From Pirellula staleyi DSM 6068 (GTDB lineage: Bacteria; Planctomycetota; Planctomycetia; Pirellulales; Pirellulaceae), in contig NC_013720.1 of the NCBI RefSeq assembly GCF_000025185.1, forward strand, positions 3,720,001-3,784,000: a stretch of DNA of 64,000 nucleotides, in the 5' to 3' direction. Each line of letters opens with the position of its first letter. The first letter of the stretch is position 1. Below the pieces are notes generated by a model. It did not search any database. It saw only the letters and a program-made list of their open reading frames with translations, and was not told the origin of the DNA. Below, piece after piece: positions 16,729-26,314 of this stretch. The translations under genes and the position numbers were made by a program.

Positions 16729-19700
16729 ATGGCCAAGATCAGACGCGTCGTTCGCAAGGTGCAAGCCAGCGGGGGCGACTATTTTGACGAGCATCTGTGG
16801 CCCGTATTTATTGCGCTCGTCGTTCTCGGCGGCTTCTTGATGGGCATTAGCGCGGCCTATCTCAAGTTCAGCGATACGCCCTGGTATGCCAATGCCCTCA
16901 CGTCGCTGATTCTAATTCCGGTCGTCATCGCGGCTTTCATGTTCGCGTTTTGCTACGTCGACAACCGCGTAGTGCGGCGCTCGATGCAGCTGTCGGTGGT
17001 GCTGTGTGGCATTCTGCATATCGCCCTCGTGATTCAAATGCTCGAGACCAAGATCTTCAGCGCGTTCTTCGATGAACCTGCAGCAACCGAGCAGATTGTC
17101 GAGCGCCGTCCGCCGAAAGTCATTCCCGAATATCGCCCCGAACAGTTGCTGCCTGCAGAGGATCGTCCACGGCAAGATTTCGAACGTCCTGTGGAAACGC
17201 AGACCCCTGAACCTGTGGAACCCGTGACCGAGATTGTTCGTCAGCCAGAACAAGAGAAGCAAGAGACCCCGCCCGAGCCGCAGCCGGTGCCAGTTCCCGA
17301 GCAAGTGGCGACGACTGAGCCCAACGTGGTGAAGCGTCCCCGGCCGAACGAAGCGGCTCCGCGACAAGCGGAGCAAGCGTCGAAGCTTTCTCGACAAACC
17401 AAGCCATCGGAAATGAAGGTGAGTCAGGTCACCGAGACGCCGCAGATCACGGAGCCTCGCCCGACTGGTGTAGAAGCGACAGCTGCGAAAAGCACGGTGA
17501 AACGTCAAGATCCAGCCGCCTCTCCGAGTGGCAAAGTGGCTGCCGATGCGCCGAGTAGCACGCTCGATACTCCGCAGCCCCGCGTAGCACGGCAAACGGC
17601 ACAGCGTTCGGCCGAGCAGTCTGCGACAAAAACCCCTACGCTCGAACGCGCAGTAGCAACGCCTGCGGCAACTCCGCGATCGCAAGTGGCTGTGAGTGAG
17701 ACCCCAGCGACCTCGAAAGCGACAACGCCAACGGAGCTTGCCCCATCGACAGTCTCGCCCACGAAGCGGACAGCTACTTCGGTTGAAGTTGCCAGTAAAG
17801 AAGCGACCGATGTACCACTGGCTCGAGCCACTCCCGATTCGAAGCCTCAGCGAGCAGAGCTTCCCTCGGAGCAGCGTCCTCAAGTGGCTCAGGCACAGCA
17901 GCCAACTCCTTCTCGTCAAACTCGCAACACGGCCAGACCTGACTTAGCAACTGCTGCCGCCGAAGTTGCACCAGGAGAAGCCAGCCCCACTGCTCAGCCG
18001 ACGGAAATGGCGCCAGCTGCGACGGCGCTTGCGCGTGCCTCGGCCGAAGTTTCGTCGCCGACTCCGTCGACCACGCCCGCCACGGAACCGAACACGGCCA
18101 ATACACAGCAAGCAGCAGCGCGTATCGCACGTACGACGGGCCAATCGGCTCCGGCAGCAACGGCCAATCCTCAAGCAACCCCGACTCGCACGCGAGCTAC
18201 GGGGAATCCCAGCATCAATAACGCCCCGCAAGTGGAGGTAGCTGCTGCCGCGCCGACCACGGCCTCGACATCGGGCGAACTGGCTCCATCGAGCATGGCG
18301 ACACGTCGTCAAGCGACAGCCGAGAGTGAAGCAGCTCCATCGGCAGGTAATCCGACTCCTGCGGCAGTCGCGGCTGCGACCCCTAGTAATACGCCAAGCG
18401 AGACACCGCGTCGCACGACAGTAGCAGCCAGTAGTGGTGATGCGCCTCCTGCTGATTCGCCTGCTCAGCCTGCACCGAGTGCTCGCTCCAGCACGCGACC
18501 TGCTGTAGCCAATGTGGTGACCAACGTGAGTGACGTGCCGACCAATGCCGCGCCAAACACGGCTGCCAGCAGTAATCCTGGCCCCTCGAGTGCCACAGTG
18601 TCGCGTCAAACTGCTCCCGGAAGTGTCGCAGCGCAGCGCACGCAAAACAGTGCCGATAGTGCTTCCTCGAGCGCTGCCACTCAAATCACCGCAGGCAGCT
18701 TCAGCCGAGTCCCAACCGCTCAATCGCCATCGATCTTGCCTGCACCAGTGGCGGGAGCTCCTCGCCGAGCTGTGGCTGCAAGCAACAGCGCCACATCGCC
18801 CGCTGCTGTCGAAAGTCCAGCTGCAGCTGTGGCGCAGGGAAGCGGCGACCAGTCGGCTGAGCCGGCCCGCATGGCACTCAGTCGATCGATTGCAGGGACC
18901 GCAGGGGCTGGTCGTTCGCCAAACTTCGATCGGGCACTTCCAGGAGCCGAAAGCCCAGCTCAAGTTGCCTCGGCTGCCGCTCGACGTGCAGAAGCAACGC
19001 AAAAAGCGGAACCTGGCGATGCGCTTTCCCCCAGTGCACCTGCGACGGTAGCTCGCTCGCGTAGCGATGCCGATTTGCCTACCGCATCGCTGCGTGCCGA
19101 AGCTACGGAAGTCGCCACCGCTCCAGGCAGCAACACTACGGCTGACATCTCGGCGAGCTCTAGTGCCGCACTCTCTCGCGCCGATGCCAATGCACGTCCG
19201 TCGCAAGTCACAGGTGCACCTGGAGCCAGCGACGTTGACGTCGGCAGCACGCAGGTGGTGGCCGAACAGGGGATGGGGCGTGCTTCTGGAGGTGGGCAAA
19301 CGCAGCTGAATTTCGATACTCAGTCGCCCCAGATCGCCCGTCGAACCAGCAGCGGCGGAGCCCCCATCGTATCGCTCGCCGCGGCTGATCTAGGAGATAC
19401 TGCTTCGGCCCCAATGGCTGATGGTGGTGGACAACCGTCGGCTGCTCAGCCCGATGCCACCACGCTGGCGATCAATCGCACCACAGCTGGAGGTGAGTCG
19501 ACGATTTCTGGCGGCCCTTCGAAAGCAGATGAAGCTGGCCCTGTCACCGAAGTGAACACCGCACAAACCCTTGCTCAAAGCCAAGTGAGCCGCGCCGACA
19601 ACTCCGATGGTTCGGCTTCCGGAGGTGGCGAGCCGGCCCTCACCGCTGAAGAAGAGGAAGAAGAGCGTAAGCGTCGCTTAGCACGCGCTGCAGCCGGTGG

Positions 19701-21765
19701 AGCCCCTCAACTGGCGCTCAGCGGACCGACACTGGCCGACGTAGCAGCATCTCCGATGGGCGATGGTGGCGACGGTGGGACTCCCTCTCCAGAGCCTAAC
19801 GCCGCACCTTCGGCACTGGCGACCAATCGTCAACAAAGTCCTGATGGTGGTGCGCCAGCCGGTGGTGCTCCCCAAGCTCTGGCCGCCGCTGGTGAACCCG
19901 GCGAGTCGGGAGCTGAAACCAAGGGGGCCATCGCCATTGCTCGCGCTGAAGCTGCCGAAGCAACACCGGGCACTCCTGAGGTAGGTGGCGGAACCGCTTC
20001 CCCTTCACGCGCACCAACAGGTCCCGCTTTTGTCGCTTCAGCTCAGGCCGATGTGGCGATGGTAGGTGGCATGCCCGAGTCGGGTGGTTCGCCTCAAGGT
20101 GCCCCGCTGGAAGCCCAAGGAGTTGACGGCGGACGCATTGCTGGTGGCGCTCGTGCAACGGCTGATAGCGGACCTGCCGGAGCGATGGCGGGAAGTGAAG
20201 TGGCGATCGCCGATTCGGTCGGGGGAGCAGGTTCCGCGCCTGGAAGTCGCAGTACATCAGCCGCTGGTAACGAAGGTCCGATGGTCGATGGCTCCGATGT
20301 GGCTGGGGGTCCAGCCCGCTCGAGTGTCGATTCACCAGGACCTCTCGGAGCGTCGGTGGTGGCCGAGATTCCTGAAATCGGGCCCAACTCTGCAGTAGCT
20401 CAAGCCGAACTCGATCACAGCATGGGTGGCATGGGCGACACGCCCATGTCGCGACCCGCTGGTGAGGCAATTGCCGTGAACATCGAAGCTCCGGATGGAC
20501 CCGGTGGACTCGGTAGCGAATTCACACCCCAGGTTGGCCTCAACAATCGTCAGGCTCGCAGCGACAGCATCGACGTGCAAGTTCGCACGGCCCGATTTGT
20601 CCGACAAGCAGTGGGTGGTCTGCCGAGCATCAGCACCACGGCGATCGTTGCCACCGATTCCTTCTCCAAGCGTTCTTCGCGAACTCCTGGAACGGAATCG
20701 GGAGGTGGCAAGGGGGCTCCACCACCGCAGACAGAAGAAGCGATTGAGATGGGGCTCGAATTCTTGGCTCGTCATCAACAGCCCGATGGAAGTTGGTCGC
20801 TGCAAGGATTTGGCGAAGAGACCATGCTCGTGAGCGATACTGGGGCGACAGCGCTCGCGCTCCTCTCGTTCCAAGGGGCCGGGTATAACCATCGCGAGCA
20901 TCGCTACAAAGATGTGGTGCGCATGGCCCTCGACTACATGATTAAAAATCAAAAGGAAGATGGCGATCTCTTCCTGCCGCTCGACGATCAGTCGAATCAA
21001 AGTGTCTGGCTCTATAGTCACAGCCTGGCGACGCTGGCTCTCTGCGAAGCCTATGGCATGACGCAAGATCCCTCGCTGAAAGAACCAGCCCAAAAGGCAA
21101 TTGATTTCATCGTCAAATCGCAGCATCCCGAGCGTGGCGGCTGGCGCTATTCACCCGGCGTAAGCGCCGACACGTCGGTCACAGGCTGGATGACGATGGC
21201 CCTCAAGAGTGGCGAACTGGCGAACCTTGAGGTTCCTCCCGAGACCTACACCAAGATTCAAAAATGGCTCGATTCGGCCCAAACTTCGGCTGATAGGCCT
21301 TACGAATATCGCTACAACCCACTCGCCCCCGACACCATCGAACAGCGTCATGGTCGGGCTCCCACAAAGTCGATGACAGCCGTGGGGCTCCTCATGCGAC
21401 TCTATACCGGCTGGCGTCGCGACAACCCGAACATGGTGAGTGGTGCCGACTATCTCAAGGAACACTTGCCAGCGATCGGCTCCGCGCGTCAACCAGAACG
21501 AGACACCTACTACTGGTACTATGCCACGCAGGTGATGTTCCACATGAAGGGTGACTACTGGAAAGAGTGGAACGCCAAACTCCACCCACTGCTAGTGAAC
21601 ACGCAAGTGCAGCAAGGTCCGCTTGCCGGAAGTTGGTCCCCTCGCGGACCAGTTCCTGATCGCTGGGGCCCCCATGGTGGTCGCATCTACGTCACCACGA
21701 TGAATCTGCTTTCGCTCGAAGTCTACTACCGCCATCTGCCGCTGTACGAAGACACCGCGAAATAG
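16729..21765 (+). CDS. Giant membrane protein: 3 TM + ~1200-aa low-complexity repeats + terpenoid-cyclase-fold domain
   Basis: Protein of 1678 aa. Three membrane helices lie at about residues 24-46, 55-77 and 86-104. A Pro/Glu-rich stretch (120-190) follows, then about 1100 residues dominated by Ala, Thr, Ser, Pro and later Gly, with a short charged block (TAEEEEEERKRRLARAA, near 975). From about 1340 to the end is a folded alpha/alpha-barrel domain of the prenyltransferase/squalene-oxidase type. It has QW-like motifs such as HQQPDGSWS and HPERGGWRY, and SVWLYSHSLATLALCEAYGM. The acid motif of squalene-hopene cyclases (DxDD) is absent (SADTS at that place), so cyclase activity is unlikely. 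It follows exbD by 44 bases and may act as the energised transducer. The Shine-Dalgarno is weak (GACGGA). Confidence 0.88.
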   Translation: MAKIRRVVRKVQASGGDYFDEHLWPVFIALVVLGGFLMGISAAYLKFSDTPWYANALTSLILIPVVIAAFMFAFCYVDNRVVRRSMQLSVVLCGILHIALVIQMLETKIFSAFFDEPAATEQIVERRPPKVIPEYRPEQLLPAEDRPRQDFERPVETQTPEPVEPVTEIVRQPEQEKQETPPEPQPVPVPEQVATTEPNVVKRPRPNEAAPRQAEQASKLSRQTKPSEMKVSQVTETPQITEPRPTGVEATAAKSTVKRQDPAASPSGKVAADAPSSTLDTPQPRVARQTAQRSAEQSATKTPTLERAVATPAATPRSQVAVSETPATSKATTPTELAPSTVSPTKRTATSVEVASKEATDVPLARATPDSKPQRAELPSEQRPQVAQAQQPTPSRQTRNTARPDLATAAAEVAPGEASPTAQPTEMAPAATALARASAEVSSPTPSTTPATEPNTANTQQAAARIARTTGQSAPAATANPQATPTRTRATGNPSINNAPQVEVAAAAPTTASTSGELAPSSMATRRQATAESEAAPSAGNPTPAAVAAATPSNTPSETPRRTTVAASSGDAPPADSPAQPAPSARSSTRPAVANVVTNVSDVPTNAAPNTAASSNPGPSSATVSRQTAPGSVAAQRTQNSADSASSSAATQITAGSFSRVPTAQSPSILPAPVAGAPRRAVAASNSATSPAAVESPAAAVAQGSGDQSAEPARMALSRSIAGTAGAGRSPNFDRALPGAESPAQVASAAARRAEATQKAEPGDALSPSAPATVARSRSDADLPTASLRAEATEVATAPGSNTTADISASSSAALSRADANARPSQVTGAPGASDVDVGSTQVVAEQGMGRASGGGQTQLNFDTQSPQIARRTSSGGAPIVSLAAADLGDTASAPMADGGGQPSAAQPDATTLAINRTTAGGESTISGGPSKADEAGPVTEVNTAQTLAQSQVSRADNSDGSASGGGEPALTAEEEEEERKRRLARAAAGGAPQLALSGPTLADVAASPMGDGGDGGTPSPEPNAAPSALATNRQQSPDGGAPAGGAPQALAAAGEPGESGAETKGAIAIARAEAAEATPGTPEVGGGTASPSRAPTGPAFVASAQADVAMVGGMPESGGSPQGAPLEAQGVDGGRIAGGARATADSGPAGAMAGSEVAIADSVGGAGSAPGSRSTSAAGNEGPMVDGSDVAGGPARSSVDSPGPLGASVVAEIPEIGPNSAVAQAELDHSMGGMGDTPMSRPAGEAIAVNIEAPDGPGGLGSEFTPQVGLNNRQARSDSIDVQVRTARFVRQAVGGLPSISTTAIVATDSFSKRSSRTPGTESGGGKGAPPPQTEEAIEMGLEFLARHQQPDGSWSLQGFGEETMLVSDTGATALALLSFQGAGYNHREHRYKDVVRMALDYMIKNQKEDGDLFLPLDDQSNQSVWLYSHSLATLALCEAYGMTQDPSLKEPAQKAIDFIVKSQHPERGGWRYSPGVSADTSVTGWMTMALKSGELANLEVPPETYTKIQKWLDSAQTSADRPYEYRYNPLAPDTIEQRHGRAPTKSMTAVGLLMRLYTGWRRDNPNMVSGADYLKEHLPAIGSARQPERDTYYWYYATQVMFHMKGDYWKEWNAKLHPLLVNTQVQQGPLAGSWSPRGPVPDRWGPHGGRIYVTTMNLLSLEVYYRHLPLYEDTAK
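17300..20720 (+). repeat. Region encoding degenerate low-complexity repeats inside the giant gene
   Basis: The encoded segment (about residues 190-1330) is poor in aromatic residues. It repeats a short motif of a hydrophobic residue, Ala/Ser, Arg, then Arg/Gln/Ser/Thr and usually a small residue: LSRQT, VARQT, PSRQT, IARTT, VSRQT, LSRSI, VARSR, LSRAD, IARRT, INRTT and VSRAD are examples. Intervals are irregular, often a few tens of residues. A longer duplication is also visible, with GGAPIVSLAAADLGDTASAP and GGAPQLALSGPTLADVAASP followed by MADGGG and MGDGGDGG. The bias also creates long meaningless antisense frames. Confidence 0.7.
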
Positions 21766-21806
21766 ACTCGATCAACTTTCCACGATTTGCTGCCGCTGCT
21801 GCGCAA

Positions 21807-23138
<1,332 letters not shown>

Positions 23139-23179
23139 GCCTGGCTACTCCCAAGTACGACCGAAAATGAAACATGAAA

Positions 23180-23875
23180 CTAAGTATAAATCTGCCAAAA
23201 CGCATGCATCCCCATGAGCATGCGCAGCACGATGGTCGCGGCAAGGTACACCGCATAATGAAACGCGCCGGTGCCGAATTCGAGATCCAAACTGGCGTTG
23301 GCGGTTAAGGCACCCACGCCGATCACGAGCGGCACGACGATGGCAATCGCCGTGAAAGGTGGTGGCGGGGGAAGTTTTATCTGCCAGAAAATATACCAGT
23401 AGACGCCCCACAGTAGTGGATAGACGATCGACGGCGCGATCAGCCGCACAAGGAGCGCTGTGCCACGATGGGGCTCGAGTTCGTCGTCGCGTAAAATGGC
23501 ATAGCCGGCAGCTGCCAAGGGTGGAGCCAGCAGCACGGCACCAATGCCGATCATCAGCTGCGATACCTGTCCTGGTTTGGGCGCGCTAATGCGAAGGGCT
23601 ACGGCTGCAATCAGCGTGAGCAGGATCCCTCCGGCGATCGCGCCGATCAGGAGCGGCGAGAGCTTGCTCTCCTTCCGCAAAATCGGATTGAGGACCAACT
23701 CCCCCTTCGAGTCTTTGGGACCGGAAGGTTCCGGGGCATGAACCTTTACTTCTTCTTTGAGTTCGGGAACTTTGATGACGGTTTTGCATTTGGGGCAGGG
23801 GCCCGAGCGACCAGCGAACTTCTCGCTCACCTGAAATCGAGTCAGGCATTTACCGCAAGTGACGTCAATCGGCAT
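23180..23875 (-). CDS. Membrane protein with N-terminal zinc ribbon, 231 aa
   Basis: Begins with a zinc-ribbon of the kind common in planctomycetes: Cys7-x-x-Cys10 and Cys27-x-x-Cys30 (PIDVTCGKCLTRF ... GPCPKCKTVIKVPE). A charged linker is followed by about five hydrophobic helices (LLIGAIAGGILLTLIAAVAL, LMIGIGAVLLAPPLAAAGYAI, a TM near 150-170, then AIAIVVPLVIGVGALTANA and the last 30 residues). The function is unknown. The ATG at 23875 is opposite the divergent second zinc-ribbon gene 173 bases away. It may be co-transcribed with the HD hydrolase that follows on the same strand. Confidence 0.8.
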   Translation of the reverse strand: MPIDVTCGKCLTRFQVSEKFAGRSGPCPKCKTVIKVPELKEEVKVHAPEPSGPKDSKGELVLNPILRKESKLSPLLIGAIAGGILLTLIAAVALRISAPKPGQVSQLMIGIGAVLLAPPLAAAGYAILRDDELEPHRGTALLVRLIAPSIVYPLLWGVYWYIFWQIKLPPPPPFTAIAIVVPLVIGVGALTANASLDLEFGTGAFHYAVYLAATIVLRMLMGMHAFWQIYT

Positions 23876-24048
23876 AGAAAAGCCCGAAGAGAAGAGCGGT
23901 CAGCTGAAACATGCGCGTTGCCGCGACATAACAACTGAACTACGATTCAGTGGATGTAAGACAAGTGACGCAATCGAAAAGTGTCGGTGCAGTAGCGTAG
24001 TCAATTCGAAGCTGAGAATCACTCGGGGCTCCTCGGACCACATCTCGT

Positions 24049-24873
24049 ATGGTGATTAAATTCCTTTGTCCGAACAACCACCCCCTGACGGCGCCGGAAA
24101 ATCTGGCAGGAAAAGCAGGGAAGTGCCCCAAGTGCAACACACCGTTTAAGGTCCCTGAGCCCGATCAACCGGCAGGTTCCGAACAATCGGCCCCAGCGGC
24201 TGACGAGGGGCCTGTAACGCGCGCCGAACTCTCGGATCAGTCGCCGACGATTCCGGAGTCGGGCAGCGGCATGTCAACCGCAGCAGGCAACGGTGTAACA
24301 GGCCCTAAACAGCCCGCTGGCGAGGTTTTTGTGTTTTTGTGTCCAAACGGCCACAAACTGAACGGACCGCCCAGCTTGAAGGGTAAGGCGGGACAATGCC
24401 CACATTGCGGCGAACGGTTCCGAATTCCAGCCGACGACGATCCACCCCCGGATGATCTCGAGGAGATTCCAACCTCGGAAATTGTCGAGGAAGATGCCTA
24501 CGAAGAGGCCTCCGCCGATGGGGGCGCTTTTTCGTTTAACTTCGGAGGGGAGCCTTCGGAGGAAGAACCGGTCGAAGAGACCTATGAAATTCCCGAGCCC
24601 GATCCCTTTCCGACCGATGTGAGCGCGATGAGCTTCATCATGGGTCGGCTGTGGGATCAAAAGACCGAGGATACCGAGCTCGATGTCTTTTTGATCGAAG
24701 GGGAAATCATGTCCCCCGAGCATTACTCGGAGCACCTTTCGACCCGCGAGTTTGGTGTGTTCGCCACAAAAGAGAGTGATGGCACGTTTGCCATCACCGT
24801 GATTCCGTGGTCGGCGATTCGGCGAGTCGGCATGCGCAAGATTGGCGAACTGCCGCCGCAGTATTTTCGCTAA
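24049..24873 (+). CDS. Double zinc-knuckle protein, unknown function, 274 aa
   Basis: Two copies of a treble-clef-like module are visible. One lies at residues 5-37 (KFLCPNNHPL ... GKCPKCNTPFKVPE; Cys7, His11, Cys26, Cys29). The other lies at about 98-130 (FLCPNGHKLN ... GQCPHCGERFRIP). In both, the first pair is Cys-x-x-x-His rather than Cys-x-x-Cys. A long acidic linker (EEIPTSEIVEEDAYEEA) precedes a folded C-terminal domain (FIMGRLWDQKTEDTELDVFL ... FAITVIPWSAIRRVGMRKI) that I cannot place. There is no signal peptide or membrane helix. It is convergent with the ACT gene. Confidence 0.8.
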   Translation: MVIKFLCPNNHPLTAPENLAGKAGKCPKCNTPFKVPEPDQPAGSEQSAPAADEGPVTRAELSDQSPTIPESGSGMSTAAGNGVTGPKQPAGEVFVFLCPNGHKLNGPPSLKGKAGQCPHCGERFRIPADDDPPPDDLEEIPTSEIVEEDAYEEASADGGAFSFNFGGEPSEEEPVEETYEIPEPDPFPTDVSAMSFIMGRLWDQKTEDTELDVFLIEGEIMSPEHYSEHLSTREFGVFATKESDGTFAITVIPWSAIRRVGMRKIGELPPQYFR

Positions 24874-24913
24874 GGCTTCACCCGGTTGCTGAGCCTAGCC
24901 CGATAACTCGAAG

Positions 24914-25414
24914 CTAGTTGGGTTCTTCTTCGTCGACCAAGTCCCCTTCGGTAATCATCGTGAAACCCTTGTTATTGAGGGTTTCCATCGCCATCTCGAG
25001 GTTGTCGACCATCAGGGCGACTGCGGGGCGACCGTGCGGCCGCACGATCAGCGGATATGCCTGCACGATGTTGATTTCTGCTTGCAGCAGGGCGGTGCAG
25101 ATTTGCAGCAGAGGTTGTGGGCCATCGGGAAGCTCAACGCCGATCAAATCGCTTTCGATAATCGCAAGTCCAGCCCGCTCGAGGATTTCGCGACCGCGCT
25201 CGGGATCGCTGAGCAGGAATCGAACGAACGCACATTCAGTGGCGTCGTTGATCGAGAGCGCAACAATGCGAACGCGGCTCCCTTCGAAGCGGCGCACCAC
25301 TTCCAGGAGCCGTCCGACCCGGTTCTCGAGAAACACGGTGAATTGGCGAATCGTGGGATAGTTCCGGCCACGCATGGTGGAAAATCCGGTTGTTGAACCC
25401 TCTCCGGTGCTCAT
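24914..25414 (-). CDS. Tandem ACT-domain protein
   Basis: Protein of 166 aa with two ACT-like halves. The first is QFTVFLENRVGRLLEVVRRF ... RIVALSINDATECAFVRFLL (about residues 24-90). The second is LLQICTALLQAEINIVQAYPLI ... PAVALMVDNLEMAMETLNNKGF (about 100-155). Such stand-alone tandem ACT proteins bind amino acids and regulate metabolism, but no enzyme is attached or adjacent here. The start may be ATG 25414 or the internal ATG 25375 (MRGRNYPTIRQF), as neither has a strong Shine-Dalgarno. An acidic tail (EGDLVDEEEPN) ends the protein. Confidence 0.85.
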   Translation of the reverse strand: MSTGEGSTTGFSTMRGRNYPTIRQFTVFLENRVGRLLEVVRRFEGSRVRIVALSINDATECAFVRFLLSDPERGREILERAGLAIIESDLIGVELPDGPQPLLQICTALLQAEINIVQAYPLIVRPHGRPAVALMVDNLEMAMETLNNKGFTMITEGDLVDEEEPN

Positions 25415-25586
25415 GCGCGGTGGCGTCGAGTAGACGACCCTTCTCGGTACGGTGGCGGGACTTGCGGATGGCTCGATAGCCTAAAAAGTTCTCACCACGG
25501 TATTCCAAACAGTGCGCCGATTCAAGCGCTGGCCCCGAAGAGGGGAGTCTTGAGCCGTGCTAGATGCCCCGCGCCTCGCCCAAAAT

Positions 25587-25916
25587 TTAGGCGCTGGCTG
25601 GCGGATTTTGCACGCGACCACAGAGTCCCACGAGCCGAACCAGCTGTTTTTGGATTTCGAGTTCGTTGTCGCGGGTTTGAGCGGCAGCAGCGAGTCGAGC
25701 TGCCGATTCGGCCAAGTGCGGCTGATGTCCGGTTTGACTATTGTGTGCCAGAACCTGGCTAAGACGCGACACTTCCGGCCAGTCTTTGCTTTTGGCTGCA
25801 AAGAGCAACTGGTCGACCATGCCCGGTAGTGAGTCGAGCAGGCTCACTACACGAGCGTTTTGGTTGGCGAGTTGATACGAAAGATCAGCGAGCGATGGCA
25901 AGGCTTGAGGTTGCAT
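25587..25916 (-). CDS. Small helical hypothetical protein, 109 aa
   Basis: Predicted all-helical soluble protein (LADLSYQLANQNARVVSLLDS, AAKSKDWPEVSRLSQVLAH, AESAARLAAAAQTRDNELEI). Its Ala/Leu helix pattern recalls a four-helix bundle, but no phosphotransfer His motif is present. I recognise no family. It lies 62 bases downstream of the next small gene on the same strand, so the two are probably one transcript. Confidence that it is coding rests on composition and the long frame. Confidence 0.6.
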   Translation of the reverse strand: MQPQALPSLADLSYQLANQNARVVSLLDSLPGMVDQLLFAAKSKDWPEVSRLSQVLAHNSQTGHQPHLAESAARLAAAAQTRDNELEIQKQLVRLVGLCGRVQNPPASA

Positions 25917-25978
25917 CTCAAACTCTCCTGCGGCAAAGGGCTGGCCAGGAATCTTCCGATCGAAGAGGGCGGGCGAGA

Positions 25979-26314
25979 TTACGCCACGCGTCGTTTTCCT
26001 GGCTGGGTCTTGATCACACGACTGCGCGAATCGCAGAGCATGCGAACCATCGCTTCGACGGCGGCAGGGATGAGTGCGTCGCGAAGCTTCGGCGAACTCA
26101 TGTTTTCTTCAGCGAGAAGTTTTTCAGTCTCGGCAGTAATCGGCATCACCGCTCGCGATCGAACGTAGCCTTTCGCTTCGGCGCCTTGCATGGCGGGAAG
26201 TCGGTGTGCCACACGTTGCCAAACTTGCATGCGACTGCGGACCGCAATCTTTTCGGCAAGTTGGGCCACGCGATCTGTCACGAGCCACTGGGCGAGCATT
26301 TGGGGGAGTCCCAT
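25979..26314 (-). CDS. Small hypothetical protein, 111 aa
   Basis: Basic, mostly helical protein (MGLPQMLAQWLVTDRVAQLA ... MQVWQRVAHRLPAMQGAEAKGY ... AETEKLLAEENM ... PAAVEAMVRMLCDS) ending in a Lys/Arg-rich tail (VIKTQPGKRRVA). No domain is recognised. A GAAAGGA sequence lies seven bases upstream of ATG 26314. It is the first gene of the small minus-strand pair and faces the tRNA region. The charge pattern would allow nucleic-acid or membrane-surface binding, but that is only a possibility. Confidence 0.62.
   Translation of the reverse strand: MGLPQMLAQWLVTDRVAQLAEKIAVRSRMQVWQRVAHRLPAMQGAEAKGYVRSRAVMPITAETEKLLAEENMSSPKLRDALIPAAVEAMVRMLCDSRSRVIKTQPGKRRVA

Noticed and set aside
17944-19299. 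A 451-codon open frame on the minus strand inside the giant gene
   Set aside because: It is antisense to Ala/Thr/Pro-rich coding sequence, which has few stop-generating codons on the complementary strand. Its translation is Arg/Ser/Cys-rich, with no signal, domain or start site.
20754-21765. Annotation of the giant gene as a squalene-hopene cyclase
   Set aside because: Only one barrel is present and the DxDD motif is missing; no isoprenoid genes are nearby.
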